A stretch of 64,000 nucleotides of DNA from Clostridium tepidum (lineage in GTDB: Bacteria; Bacillota; Clostridia; Clostridiales; Clostridiaceae), in assembly GCF_002008345.1 (NCBI RefSeq), contig NZ_MRAE01000015.1, positions 1-64,000 of the forward strand. The letters are read 5' to 3'. The notes beneath the pieces are model-generated. The model saw nothing but the letters and a program-made list of their open reading frames with translations, ran no database searches and was not told where the DNA came from. Shown piece after piece: positions 42,513 through 53,900 of this stretch. Position numbers and translations under genes: made by a program. Position 1 is the stretch's first letter. Each line of letters begins with the position of its first letter.

Positions 42513-44654
42513 ATGCTATATGTTGTGAAAAGAGATGGAAGAAAGGTAGAGTTTGATGCTGTTAAAATATCAAACGCTATTAAAGGTGCAGCAGAAGAAA
42601 TTGCTTTTGATATGAAAGAAAGCGAAATTATGAGCTTAACTCAAAGAGTTATAAAAAAGATAGAGGATTCTCATAAAAAGGAAATATCAGTAGAAGATAT
42701 ACAAAATTTGGTTGAACGGGTTTTAATAGATAATAACTTTAACGAGATAGGATATGCCTATTCAAATTATAGAAAAGAAAGAACAAAAATAAGAGAAATA
42801 AAATCTGAATTGATGACAGCTATAAAAAAAATAGGAGTAGAAACAGATAGAGATAACGCAAATGTAGGTAATAATTTTAGTTCTAAACTTTTGAGAATTG
42901 CTAGTGAGTCTAATAAGTGGTATAACTTAGGGGTTATGCCAAAACATTTAGCTAAACTACATGAAAACGGAGATATATATTATCATGATTTAGATAGTTA
43001 CAATTTAACAGTAAATTGTTTAAACATAGATACAGGTAAAATATTAAAAAGAGGATTTAATACAGGCTATGGGACTATTAATCCTCCAAAGAGAATTGAA
43101 AGTGCTGCAGAATTAAGTTGTATATTGTTACAATCAACTCAAAATGATATGTTCGGTGGGCAAGCACACGTCAACTTTGACAATGATATGGCTTTATTTA
43201 TTCCTAATACTAGAGCTGAAATAAGAGAGGAAATATTAGCAAATTTAAAAGAATTAGGATTGCAAGAAGAAGAGTTAAATGAACAAAAAATAGATGAATT
43301 AGTAGAAAAAAAATTAAGGTTAAGAATACACCAAGCTATGCAAGGAATAGTTTATAATTTAAATACTATGCATTCTAGAGCTGGATCTCAAGTACCTTTT
43401 AGTTCCATAAATATAGGAATACCTAAAAATAAAGATGCAGCTTTGATATGCGAAATATTTCTAGAAGAATATGAAAAAGGGTTAGGTAAGGGTGAACAAC
43501 CAATATTCCCTAATATAATATTTAGAGTAAAAAAGGGAGTAAATAGGGAAGAAAATGATCCTTATTACTATTTATTTAAATTAGCGGCTAGAATAGCAGG
43601 TAAGAGAATGAATCCTACATTTATGAATATGGATTCAGATTTTAATAAGGAATATTATGATAAAGGAATAATACCAGCAACTATGGGATGCAGAACTTAT
43701 GTATGTTCTAACATAAATGGTGAAGAGGGACCAGCAGGTAGAGGAAATATAGCTCCAACTACTATAAATCTTCCTAGAATAGGGATATTAGCTAAAAAAG
43801 ATTTAGATAAGTTCTTTAATTTATTAGATAATAGATTAGAATTAGCAAGAGAATCTTTATTGCATAGATATGAGGTATTGAAAAAGTTAAGAGTAAAAGA
43901 TTTACCTTTCGTTGTAGGGGAAGGACTTATGAAAGGATCAGAAAATTTATCACCTGATGATTCAATTGAACCTATATTAAAACAGGGCTCTTGGGCTATA
44001 GGATTTATAGGATTAGCAGAAACTTTAGTAGCACTTATAGGAAGTCATCATGGGGAAACAGAACAAGCTAGGGAATTAGGAATAAAAATAGTTTCTCATA
44101 TAAGAGATTTCTGTGATAAATATAAAGAAATAGATAAGTTAAATTGGAGTTGTTATGCTACACCTGCTGAAGGATTAAGTGGTAAGTTTATTGTTCAAGA
44201 TAAGAAAGTTTTTGGAGAAATTAAAGGTGTTACTGACAAAAATTATTATACTAACAGTTATCACATACCAGTAGGTTTCTCAATATCAATTAAAGACAAA
44301 ATAAATATAGAAGCTCCATATCATAAAATGTGTAATGGTGGACATATAAGTTATATTGAGCTAGATGATTATCCATCAGAAGAAGTAATTATGGATATAA
44401 TTCAATATGCTTATAGGAATACTAATATATCTTATATGGGAATAAATTTCCACATAAAATATTGTAGAGAATGCGGAACTTACCTTGGAGTAGAAGAAAA
44501 AGTTTGCAACAATTGTGGAAGTACAAATATACAAGGTATATCTAGGGTAACAGGATATTTAAGTTTAGATGAAAGATTTGGTTCAGGTAAAGTAGCTGAA
44601 AGAGCAGATAGAACATCAAATGACTCTAATCATAGAAAAATCTATACTGTATAA
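42513..44654 (+). CDS. nrdD: Anaerobic (class III) ribonucleoside-triphosphate reductase
   Basis: A 713-residue glycyl-radical enzyme that makes deoxyribonucleotides without oxygen. The N-terminal ATP-cone (about 1-95) starts LYVVKRDGRKVEFDAVKI. Active-site cysteines lie in the TVNCLNID region and in ELSCILLQS. A C-terminal zinc site has CRECGTYLG and CNNCGSTN, and RVTGYLS holds the radical Gly near the end. The start at 42513 follows GGGAGG. nrdG follows after 18 bases in one operon. Confidence 0.96.
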   Translation: MLYVVKRDGRKVEFDAVKISNAIKGAAEEIAFDMKESEIMSLTQRVIKKIEDSHKKEISVEDIQNLVERVLIDNNFNEIGYAYSNYRKERTKIREIKSELMTAIKKIGVETDRDNANVGNNFSSKLLRIASESNKWYNLGVMPKHLAKLHENGDIYYHDLDSYNLTVNCLNIDTGKILKRGFNTGYGTINPPKRIESAAELSCILLQSTQNDMFGGQAHVNFDNDMALFIPNTRAEIREEILANLKELGLQEEELNEQKIDELVEKKLRLRIHQAMQGIVYNLNTMHSRAGSQVPFSSINIGIPKNKDAALICEIFLEEYEKGLGKGEQPIFPNIIFRVKKGVNREENDPYYYLFKLAARIAGKRMNPTFMNMDSDFNKEYYDKGIIPATMGCRTYVCSNINGEEGPAGRGNIAPTTINLPRIGILAKKDLDKFFNLLDNRLELARESLLHRYEVLKKLRVKDLPFVVGEGLMKGSENLSPDDSIEPILKQGSWAIGFIGLAETLVALIGSHHGETEQARELGIKIVSHIRDFCDKYKEIDKLNWSCYATPAEGLSGKFIVQDKKVFGEIKGVTDKNYYTNSYHIPVGFSISIKDKINIEAPYHKMCNGGHISYIELDDYPSEEVIMDIIQYAYRNTNISYMGINFHIKYCRECGTYLGVEEKVCNNCGSTNIQGISRVTGYLSLDERFGSGKVAERADRTSNDSNHRKIYTV

Positions 44655-44672
44655 TAATTGAGGTGTTTAACC

Positions 44673-45188
44673 ATGGAAAATAAATATTTACAAGTAGCAG
44701 GTTTTTTAGATAATTCATTAGTTAATGGATTAGGACTTAGATCAGTAGTATTTGTATCAGGTTGTAAGCATAATTGTGAAGGTTGTCATAATAAGGAAAT
44801 GCAATCATTTTGTTATGGAGATAAGATATTATTAAAGGATATATTAAAGAGAATTGAAAGTAATATGCCTTTAATAAAAGGAGTAACATTTAGTGGAGGA
44901 GAACCACTAGAATATATAGAAGAACTAAAAATTTTATCTAACGAAGTAAAAAAATTAGGGTTAAATGTATGGTGTTATACAGGATATACTTTTGAATATA
45001 TTAAAAAAGAAATTAATAAAAATTATGATTTAAAAAAATTAATAGAGTCAATAGATGTTTTAGTAGATGGTAAATATGATAAATCGCAAAAAGATAGTTC
45101 TTTAAAATATAGAGGATCTTCTAATCAAAGAATAATTGATGTGAAAAAAAGTTTAAATAAAAATGAAATTGTTATTTTAAACTTATAA
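44673..45188 (+). CDS. nrdG: Anaerobic ribonucleotide reductase activase
   Basis: A 171-residue radical SAM activase. It has the cluster motif CKHNCEGCHN (residues 32-41), GVTFSGGEPLE and a conserved WCYTGY. It generates the glycyl radical on NrdD. The start at 44673 follows TTGAGGTG. Its C-terminal part is normal for NrdG. A strong terminator follows. Confidence 0.95.
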   Translation: MENKYLQVAGFLDNSLVNGLGLRSVVFVSGCKHNCEGCHNKEMQSFCYGDKILLKDILKRIESNMPLIKGVTFSGGEPLEYIEELKILSNEVKKLGLNVWCYTGYTFEYIKKEINKNYDLKKLIESIDVLVDGKYDKSQKDSSLKYRGSSNQRIIDVKKSLNKNEIVILNL

Positions 45189-45229
45189 AAGATATATAAG
45201 GTAAGGTTGAATAGATAGAAATAACTACT

Positions 45230-45283
45230 TAATAAAAGGGTGTGTAACTTTTAAAAATAGAGTTACATGCCCTTTTATTAAAA
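45230..45283 (+). terminator. Terminator after nrdG
   Basis: A 20-bp near-perfect stem TAATAAAAGGGTGTGTAACT (45230-45249) with 45261-45280. Confidence 0.85.
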
Positions 45284-45417
45284 ATAATATAAATTATTTT
45301 TATTTTAAAGAATATTTTTGTAATAAGAATATTATTAAAAAATTAATATATTCGATGGGAGAACTTTTTAATAAAATTTATTGCTTTAGTCTAAATGATT
45401 TTATTAAATATTATGAA

Positions 45418-46053
45418 TTAAATCTTAAGTATATAAACTATATTTCTATAATTTTTTATACTATTTTCTAATGTTATAGTATTAGATTCTACTTCTAAAT
45501 TATTATCCATATGAATTAAGAATTTTTCTAGACCATCTAATTTAATTTTTGTATTATTTAGTCCATAATGCATTGGAATTATTATATTGCTATTTAAACT
45601 TTTGCATAATGTGGCAGCCTCTCTACCATTAAGTGTATAATTCCCTCCAATAGGTATTAACAATATATCTATAAGGCCTAATTTATGAATAAAGTCATTA
45701 GATAATAAATGACCTAAATCACCTAAATGGCATATATTAAAGCCATCTATATTAAATTTAAATATTGTATTATTACCTCTTTTAAGTCCTTTTAATTTGT
45801 CATGATAACTTTTAAATCCTTGTATTTTTAAGTCTTTATACTTATATTCTATAGGTGTATCTATGATAATACAATTTTTATTTAAGTTATCTTTAAAATT
45901 GTGATCAAAATGATTATGGCTTATAGTACATATATCTGAAGTATAATTTATTTCATGAATCCCTATACTAGGCTCATAAGGATCTGTTAATATGGTTGTT
46001 TTAGCATTACTTTCTAAAATAAAACAGGAATGACCTAACCATTTAATTTTCAT
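45418..46053 (-). CDS. Metallo-beta-lactamase-fold hydrolase (UPF0173-like)
   Basis: A 211-residue MBL-fold protein. It begins MKIKWLGHSCFILES, typical of the UPF0173 family, has the HNHFDHNF metal block (SHNHFDH), CHLGDLGH with another metal His, and IPMHYG near the end. The family is annotated as metal-dependent hydrolase of unknown substrate. GGAGG lies just before the ATG. Confidence 0.88.
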   Translation of the reverse strand: MKIKWLGHSCFILESNAKTTILTDPYEPSIGIHEINYTSDICTISHNHFDHNFKDNLNKNCIIIDTPIEYKYKDLKIQGFKSYHDKLKGLKRGNNTIFKFNIDGFNICHLGDLGHLLSNDFIHKLGLIDILLIPIGGNYTLNGREAATLCKSLNSNIIIPMHYGLNNTKIKLDGLEKFLIHMDNNLEVESNTITLENSIKNYRNIVYILKI

Positions 46054-46151
46054 TTTTGCCTCCTAAGTAATGTTTTAATATTAGTTTTAGTAGATAAGTA
46101 TATAGTATTCAAAATTAGTTATAATATTCTTTGTTTTTGTAAACAAAACAA

Positions 46152-46180
46152 TTGACAATAAAAAATTTGTATACTATAAT
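46152..46180 (+). promoter_or_regulatory. Promoter of the ileS T-box transcript
   Basis: TTGACA (46152-46157), 17-base spacer, TATAAT (46175-46180): a perfect consensus. Confidence 0.9.
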
Positions 46181-46187
46181 ATCTTAA

Positions 46188-46443
46188 AAGCAGTGAACAG
46201 GAAGAGTATTTAAATTGATTTCTTACAGAGAATGGACGGTTGGTGAGAGTCTATAGAATAGATTTTTAGAAAATCCCCTGGGAGCTGGAGGCTGAAAGAT
46301 TTACAAGTAAGTTCTCTCGTATGTCTGCGTTAAAGAATAGAGTCTAATATAATTTTAAGATTATATTGCACTTGAAATTTGTTTAAAGTTTTATAGGTGG
46401 TATAGCGAATGTAACTTCGTCCTATTATGGATGGAGTTTTTTT
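46188..46443 (+). promoter_or_regulatory. T-box riboswitch (tRNA-Ile) upstream of ileS
   Basis: The leader has stem I material including GGTTGGTGAGAGTC, a likely specifier ATC in GAAAATCCCC (about 46274-46283), and a T-box ATAGGTGGTATAGCGAA (46393-46409) with TGGT for an A discriminator. It ends in a terminator, ACTTCGTCC (46414-46422) with GGATGGAGT (46429-46437), and T's. The specifier is an inference from the ileS gene downstream. Confidence 0.9.
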
Positions 46444-46486
46444 GTTTAATGATAGAAAATTTTAATTATGGAAAGGAGAAATAGGC

Positions 46487-49400
46487 ATGTATAACAAAAT
46501 TGATTCTAGTAAAAGTTTTGTTGAAAGAGAAAAAGGTATAGCTGAGTTGTGGAAAAACAAGGGCATTATAGAAAAAAGCTTTAATTTAAATGAGGATGGA
46601 CAGTATTTTACATTTTATGATGGACCACCAACAGCTAATGGAAAACCACATATAGGACACGTTCTTACAAGAGTAATGAAAGACCTTATACCAAGATACA
46701 AGGTTATGAAGGGATATAGGGTTTTAAGGAAAGCTGGATGGGATACACATGGTCTTCCTGTAGAACTTGAAATAGAAAAAAAATTAGGTATATCAGGTAA
46801 ACCACAAATAGAGGAATATGGTATAGAAAAATTTGTTACAGAGTGTAAAGATAGCGTATTTAAATATACAAGTCTTTGGAAACAAATGTCTGAACAGTTA
46901 GGATTTTGGGTAGATATGGATAATCCATATATAACTTATGATAATAACTATATAGAATCTGTATGGTGGGCATTAAAACAAATGTGGAAAAAAGAACTTC
47001 TATATAAAGGTCATAGAGTAACACCATACTGTCCAAGATGTGGAACTGCACTATCTTCTCATGAAGTTGCTCAAGGATATAAAGATGTAAAAGAGGCAAC
47101 AGCTTTTGTAAAATTTAAAATTAAAGGAGAAGAAAATAAATATTTTCTTGCTTGGACTACAACTCCTTGGACATTACCAAGTAACTTAGCTTTAGCAATA
47201 AACAAATCTTATGATTATGTAGAAATATTAAATAATGGTGAACACTATATATTAGCTAAAGAACTTTTAGGAAAAGTAATAGAGGGAGAATATGAAATAG
47301 TTAAAGAATTTAAAGGTGAAGAAATACTAGGTGTCGAATATGAACAACTATTTAAATTCGAAATTCCTGAAAAGAAAGCTTTTTATGTAGTGCATGCGGA
47401 TTATGTAACTCTTACAGATGGTACTGGAATAGTTCACACAGCTCCAGCCTATGGAGATGATGATAATAAAACAGGTAAAAAGTATGATTTACCTTTAATA
47501 AATCTAGTTGATAGTGAAGGTAAATTTGTAGATTCAGTAGAACCATGGAAAGGAATGTTTGTAAAAAAAGCTGACCCTAAAATATTAGAATATTTAAAAG
47601 AAAATGGTATGCTTTATAAATCAGAAAAATTCACACATTCTTATCCACATTGCTGGAGATGTAATACTCCACTTTTATATTATCCAAAGAATAGTTGGTT
47701 TGTACGAATGACATCTTTAAGAGATGATTTAGTAAAAAATAATAACACTATAAATTGGTATCCAGATAATATAAGAACAGGTAGATTTGGAAACTTCGTA
47801 GAAAATGTAATAGATTGGGGTATTTCTAGAGATAGATATTGGGGTACACCTCTTCCAATATGGGAATGTGAATGTGGTCACAGAGAATGTATAGGAAGTA
47901 TAGAAGAATTAAAAGAAAAGGGAATAAATGTTCCAGAAAATATAGAACTTCATAAACCGTATATAGATGCAGTTAAATTAAATTGTCCACATTGTGGAAA
48001 AGAAATGACTAGAACAAATGAAGTTATAGATTGCTGGTTTGATTCAGGTTCAATGCCTTTTGCACAACATCATTATCCATTTGAAAATAAAGAAGTATTT
48101 GAAAATACATTCCCAGCTCAATTTATATCAGAAGCTGTAGACCAAACTAGGGGATGGTTTTATACATTACTTGCTATATCTACAGCATTATTTGGAAAGA
48201 GCCCTTATGAAAATTGTATAGTATTAGGTCATGTATTAGATAAACATGGAATTAAAATGTCAAAATCAAAAGGAAATGTAGTTGAGCCATTTGATGTATT
48301 AGAAAATGAAGGGGCAGATGCTATAAGATGGCATTTTTATACAGCTAGTGCACCATGGTTACCAACAAGATTTTCAGAAGATGATGTAAAAGAAACTCAA
48401 AGAAAATTCTTAAGTACATTATGGAATGTATATTCATTCTATGTTTTATATGCAGATTTAGATAATTTTAATCCATTAGAATATAAAGAATTTAAATCAG
48501 AGCACGTAATGGATAAATGGATATTATCTAAGCTTAATTCTTTAATTAAGAATGTGGAAGAACATTTAGATAATTATAGAATAACTCAAGCTGCATTAGA
48601 ACTTGAAGAATTTGTAGATGAACTTTCAAATTGGTATGTAAGACGTAATAGATCAAGATTCTGGAGTACAGAACTTACAGATGACAAAATTGGGGCATAT
48701 ACAACATTACATACAGTTTTAACTACAGTAATAAAAGTAGCTGCACCATTTGTACCATTTATTACAGAAGAAATGTATCAAAATTTAGTTGTAAATTTAG
48801 ACAAAGATGCAAAAGAAAGTATTCATTTATGTAATTGGCCATCTTATGATGAGAGTATTATGGATAAAGACTTGGAAGAAAAGATGGGATTAGCTTATAA
48901 AATAGTTAAGTTAGGACGTAGTGCTAGAAATTCAGTAAATATAAAAAACAGACAGCCTCTTCAAAAGATGTTGGTTAGTACAAAAGAGTTACCGGAATAC
49001 TATGAAGATATAATAAGAGAAGAACTTAATATAAAAGAAATTTTATCTGGAGCGGATCTTTCTAACTATGTTAACTTTGAAATAAAACCTAACCTACCTG
49101 TATTAGGTAAAAAGTATGGAAGATTTATACCTGCTATTAGAAAAGAAATAAGTTCTATGAATCAAATGGAATTAGCTCAAAGTATAAATAATGGTAAGTC
49201 TGTATTTATAAATATTGAAGGATGTGAAGAACAAATAGAACTTACATCAGAAAATTTACTTGTAACAATGAAAGGCCTAGAAGGATTTGCTTTTGCTGGT
49301 GAAGGAGAAATAGGGGTAGTATTAGATACACATATTACAGAAGAATTAAAAGAAGAAGGTTTCTTAAGAGAAATACTTAGTAAAGTTCAAAATATGAGAA

Positions 49401-49603
49401 AAGAAAGTGGATTTGAAGTAGCAGATAAGATTAATTTATATGTATCAGGAAATAGTATGCTAAATGATATAGTTAAAAAATATGAAGATGTAATAAAAGT
49501 AGAAACTTTATCAGAAAAAGTTAGTTATGATGAAAATAAAGAATATACTGAATGCAAAATAAACGGAGAAAGTTACAACATAGCAATGGAAGTTGTTAAA
49601 TAG
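46487..49603 (+). CDS. ileS: Isoleucyl-tRNA synthetase
   Basis: A 1038-residue class I synthetase. It has HIGH-type [10 protein letters not shown], the CP1 editing domain ([13 protein letters not shown] and [11 protein letters not shown]-like [11 protein letters not shown]), and KMSKSKGN with HGIK before it. An anticodon-binding domain and a long C-terminal extension of the type seen in the longer, IleRS2-like form follow. It charges tRNA-Ile. A T-box upstream controls it. GGAGAAA precedes the ATG. The long form is often associated with reduced mupirocin sensitivity in other bacteria, which is not testable here. Confidence 0.96.
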   Translation: MYNKIDSSKSFVEREKGIAELWKNKGIIEKSFNLNEDGQYFTFYDGPPTANGKPHIGHVLTRVMKDLIPRYKVMKGYRVLRKAGWDTHGLPVELEIEKKLGISGKPQIEEYGIEKFVTECKDSVFKYTSLWKQMSEQLGFWVDMDNPYITYDNNYIESVWWALKQMWKKELLYKGHRVTPYCPRCGTALSSHEVAQGYKDVKEATAFVKFKIKGEENKYFLAWTTTPWTLPSNLALAINKSYDYVEILNNGEHYILAKELLGKVIEGEYEIVKEFKGEEILGVEYEQLFKFEIPEKKAFYVVHADYVTLTDGTGIVHTAPAYGDDDNKTGKKYDLPLINLVDSEGKFVDSVEPWKGMFVKKADPKILEYLKENGMLYKSEKFTHSYPHCWRCNTPLLYYPKNSWFVRMTSLRDDLVKNNNTINWYPDNIRTGRFGNFVENVIDWGISRDRYWGTPLPIWECECGHRECIGSIEELKEKGINVPENIELHKPYIDAVKLNCPHCGKEMTRTNEVIDCWFDSGSMPFAQHHYPFENKEVFENTFPAQFISEAVDQTRGWFYTLLAISTALFGKSPYENCIVLGHVLDKHGIKMSKSKGNVVEPFDVLENEGADAIRWHFYTASAPWLPTRFSEDDVKETQRKFLSTLWNVYSFYVLYADLDNFNPLEYKEFKSEHVMDKWILSKLNSLIKNVEEHLDNYRITQAALELEEFVDELSNWYVRRNRSRFWSTELTDDKIGAYTTLHTVLTTVIKVAAPFVPFITEEMYQNLVVNLDKDAKESIHLCNWPSYDESIMDKDLEEKMGLAYKIVKLGRSARNSVNIKNRQPLQKMLVSTKELPEYYEDIIREELNIKEILSGADLSNYVNFEIKPNLPVLGKKYGRFIPAIRKEISSMNQMELAQSINNGKSVFINIEGCEEQIELTSENLLVTMKGLEGFAFAGEGEIGVVLDTHITEELKEEGFLREILSKVQNMRKESGFEVADKINLYVSGNSMLNDIVKKYEDVIKVETLSEKVSYDENKEYTECKINGESYNIAMEVVK

Positions 49604-49615
49604 CACATATAATTT

Positions 49616-49656
49616 GTGCATAGAATAAAAGTAGTTTATTCTATGCACGTTTTTTA
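49616..49656 (+). terminator. Terminator after ileS
   Basis: GTGCATAGAATAAA / TTTATTCTATGCAC (14-bp perfect stem), five-base loop, T run. Confidence 0.92.
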
Positions 49657-49751
49657 TTATAATAATTATAATAAGGGAAAACTAATAAATAAAAGAAAAC
49701 TTTGTAAAGATAAATATATTAGATTTCAATAAAAAATAGGGAGTGATTTAA

Positions 49752-50750
49752 ATGGCGGTTTCCATTAAAGATGTAGCCAAAGAGGCACAAGTTTCCATAG
49801 CTACTGTTTCAAGAGTGTTAAATAATATAGATGTTGTAAACGAAGATACTAAAAAGAAGGTATTGGATGCAATAGATAAATTAGGATACAGACCTAATAT
49901 AGTAGCCAGGAGCTTAAAAACTCAAAAATCTAAAACTATAGGAATAATAATACCAGATATATCAAATCAGTTTTATCCAGAAATAGTAAGAGGTGCTGAA
50001 GACGTAGCTAACATATATGATTATAATATAATGTTATGCAATACAGACTTAGATCCAGAAAAAGAAATGGAATATTTAAGAGTTTTAAGAGAAAAAATGG
50101 CAGATGGCGTTTTATACATGAGTAATTCTTTAGAAAAAAATATATTAGAACTGATTCAAAGTTTACAATTACCAGTAGTTTTAGTAGAAACAAAAGATAA
50201 TGAAGAAAAATTACCTAGTGTAACTATAGATAATTTAAAAGCGGCTTTAGATGCTACAGAATATTTAATTAATAAAGGCAATAAAAAAATAGCTTACATA
50301 GGATTACATGAAGATATGGCTAATGCAGCAGCTCTAAGATATGAAGGATATAAATTGGCATTAAGAAAAAATAATATTAAGGAAAATAAAAACTTAGTTT
50401 ATTTAGGCGGTATGAAAGTTAAAGATGGCTATGAAGGTATAAATAAAATATTAGAAAAAGAAAAAGTTGATGCCGTGTTCTGTGCTGATGATGAAATAGC
50501 TATGGGAGCAATAAATGCTTTAAGAGATAAAAACATAAAAGTTCCTGATGATATAGATGTTATGGGCTTTAACAATATATATTCTTCTGATGTATTTTAT
50601 CCTAAATTAACAACTATAGGGCAACCAATGTATGATATGGGTTCTGTAGGAATGAGAATGCTTATAAAGATAATAAATAAAGAAGAATTAGAAAATGACG
50701 ATTATGTACTACAGTATAAAATAATAGAAAGAGATTCTTGTAAAAAATAG
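49752..50750 (+). CDS. ccpA: LacI-family regulator, CcpA-like
   Basis: A 332-residue repressor. The N-terminal helix-turn-helix begins VSIKDVAKEAQVSIATVSRVLNN (residues 3-25) with the hinge RSLKTQKSKTIGIIIPDIS, followed by a periplasmic-binding-like core. The core closely resembles Bacillus CcpA (QFYPEIVRGAEDVANIYDYN), the regulator of carbon catabolite control with HPr-Ser-P. The position next to ileS is also that of ccpA in some clostridia. CcpA identity rests on similarity; a different sugar regulator cannot be excluded. Starts after GGGAGTG. Confidence 0.78.
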   Translation: MAVSIKDVAKEAQVSIATVSRVLNNIDVVNEDTKKKVLDAIDKLGYRPNIVARSLKTQKSKTIGIIIPDISNQFYPEIVRGAEDVANIYDYNIMLCNTDLDPEKEMEYLRVLREKMADGVLYMSNSLEKNILELIQSLQLPVVLVETKDNEEKLPSVTIDNLKAALDATEYLINKGNKKIAYIGLHEDMANAAALRYEGYKLALRKNNIKENKNLVYLGGMKVKDGYEGINKILEKEKVDAVFCADDEIAMGAINALRDKNIKVPDDIDVMGFNNIYSSDVFYPKLTTIGQPMYDMGSVGMRMLIKIINKEELENDDYVLQYKIIERDSCKK

Positions 50751-50771
50751 ATAATTATTAATATATTTTAT

Positions 50772-50808
50772 AAAAAAAGGTGTGTAGATAAATAGCGCAT
50801 CTTTTTTT
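50772..50808 (+). terminator. Terminator after ccpA
   Basis: AAAAAAGGTGTGT pairs with GCGCATCTTTTTT using G-U pairs, then more T's. Confidence 0.7.
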
Positions 50809-50887
50809 ATTTTATCAAAATGCTTAAAAGCTTAAAGGAAAGACTAAAACTACAGAATTTTATATAGTAATTTGTATTACGATTTTT

Positions 50888-50916
50888 TTGAATATATGAA
50901 CACTAAATGGTATAAT
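50888..50916 (+). promoter_or_regulatory. Promoter of the helicase gene
   Basis: TTGAAT (50888-50893), 17-base spacer, TATAAT (50911-50916), about 50 bases before the start. Confidence 0.7.
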
Positions 50917-50966
50917 TTAACATAAAAGTTAATATATTATTCTTTTAAATTGGTGGAGGTGTATAT

Positions 50967-53900
50967 ATGAAGTGTTCAGAAAAGATAAAAAATATATTTT
51001 ATTATCTTTTAAGAATAAAAAAGATGAATAAGTGTTCAAGCAATGTTAAAACATATGAAGCCATATATACTAAAAAAGATATAATTAAAAATAGCTATTG
51101 TAATGTGAATAAAGATAAGGATGATAATATAAGTATAAAAATATCTAAAGAAGCAGGAAAAATATATGATAGAATTTATAAACAATATTTAAATGGAGAA
51201 AATGAAATAGTATTAGGACAAGCTATCTTAGCATTAAAAGCAAATAAAGACATAATGCATCCTATGATAACTTCAAAGGTAAAAGTTGATTTTATAGATA
51301 AGGAGAATATATTAAGTTTAAAAATTTCTAATAAAATAAAATTAGAAGTGGAGATTTGTGATGTTTTAAATAAAAATTTATTTAAAAAAATTATGCAGCA
51401 AAAGAATAGTTGGGAAAAAGAAAAAATAAATATAATAAATTACGATGATATAAAAAATAAAATACAATTATTGTTAGATGATGATTCTGAAATAGTATTT
51501 AAGGACATAGAAAATTTAAATGATATACAATTGACGGAAAAGCCCACTATATATAATTGTCCAATACTTATAATAAGAAAAAAAGATAATAGTTTGTGGA
51601 ATAAAGAAGTGGAATCAATTGTGGAGGGAATTGACAATGGGTATTATATACCTAAACATATTGAGGCATTAGTAGAGGAAAAGGAGATAGAGAAAGATAA
51701 GTCTTGTAAAAATGAATGGAAAGAATGTAAAGAGGACATATTATTTCCTTTAGAAGCTAATGAGGAACAAATTTCTATAGCAAAGAAAATTTGTGAAAAT
51801 GAAGCTATATTAGTTCAGGGGCCACCAGGTACAGGGAAAAGCCATACCATAGCAAATCTTATATGCCATTTTTTAGCTCATGGTAAAAAGGTATTGGTTA
51901 CAAGTGAAACAAGTAGGGCATTAAGAGTATTAATCAATAAAATACCTGAAGATATAAAACCTTTATGTATAAATTTATTAGATGATAATAATGGGGAGTA
52001 TGAATTAGAACAGTGTATCAAAGATATATGCGATAATTTGTGTGAAAATCCAAGTGAAATAATGGATGATATATATATATTAAATAAGGAGAGAGAGAAA
52101 TGTAAAAAAAATCAAGAAGTTTTATACAATAAATTGAAAGAAATTGAATTTATGGAAAACAAAAAAATACATTTTAGAGGAAATTATTATAAATTAATTC
52201 ATATAGGAGCATGGTTAAATGAAAATCAATACAAGTATGATTGGATTAAAGATAATATAAGGTATGAAGATATAAAACCAATTAATCAAGAACAATTTAA
52301 TAAATTAATAAAAGTATTAAAAAATAATGGAAAAGAATATATAGATAATATTAATGAATTAATTTTTATATGTAATAAGATACCTTCTTATAAAGAAGTA
52401 GAAAATAAATTAGATAGAATGATATATTTAGAGAGTAATTTAAGTTTCTATAAAAATAAAATAAAAGGATGGTATATACCTGCAGAATGTAAATGTAATT
52501 ATGATGTTTTGTTAGAGTTTTTATATAATTGTGTTGAAAAAATGAAGAGCATAACAGAGGAACCTATCTTAGGAAAAATATTTAAGCTATACTATTCAAG
52601 TGAAGTTTTTAGAGACTCAATAAACAATTTTTTACTTAATTTAAATAGTTCAAAAGATAAGTTAATAAAAATAAGAAGTAATATAAATCAATATTCAATA
52701 GAAATAAAAGAAATAAATGATATGGATGCATTTATAAAAGATTATGAGAAAGTATATTCAAAGGTTAAAGGGAAGAAGAAAATAGGTAAAATATTTAAAG
52801 CTATTAATAATAAATATGATTATATTTTTAGAAATTGTTATATAAATGGAGAAAAAATAGAAAATATAGAACATTTAAATATTATAAACGATTATGTAGA
52901 GGAAAGAAAAATATATAATTTTTTAAATAGATTATTGGAAAATATAATAAATAGCTATATACAAGAAGATTTTAATTATAATATAGATAATTTAATTTCA
53001 ATAGAAGATATAATCAATAATTTAGATATAATAATGAATTGGAATAGAGAATTTAGAGATAAAATAATAAAGTTGTTAGGTAAAATAAGAATACCTATTA
53101 ATATAAATTGGTACGAAATAAACACATACGAATATTTTATACAGTGTATAGAATCTATAAAATCAATAAATGAATATAATGATTTGAAAGCTTTTATGGA
53201 AATAATAAAAAAACAAGTTAAAAATTTTGAATCTCTTAACTCTATGATAAAAGGTATAGAGAAAGAAGATATAAACTATATAAAAGAAGCTTATGTTTAT
53301 ATAGAAAAAATTATGTCAATGAAATCTGATATAGATGAAATAAACTATATCTATAAAAAATTAGAGGAAAGTTGTCCTAAAACATTAGAATTTATATTAG
53401 AGAATTATAAAAAAGATTATAAATTTAATAATTGGGAAAATGCATGGAAATGGGCACAATATAATAATTTATTTAAAAAGTTAGAAAAAATAGATGAAAA
53501 GAAATTACAAGAGCAATTAATAGAAGAAAAGAGTAAAGAAAAGCAAATAATAAATCAAATAATTAGTAAAAAAGCATGGAAAAATATAATATTAAATATT
53601 AATGAGGAACAAAAAAGAAGTTTATTCTCATGGGTACAAGCTGTAAAAAGAATTGGAAAGGGCAGAGGAAAGTTTGTATTGCAGTATAGCAATATAGCAA
53701 AAGAAGAAATGGAAAAATGTAAATCTATAGTTCCAGTTTGGATTATGCCTTTAGAAAAGGTAATAGAGAACATAAAGCCATCTAAGGAGCAGTTTGATGT
53801 AGTAATATTTGATGAAAGTAGTCAAAGTAATATATTTGCAATATCGGCATTAATGAGGGCTAAGAAAGCGATAATAGTTGGAGATGATAAACAGATTAGT

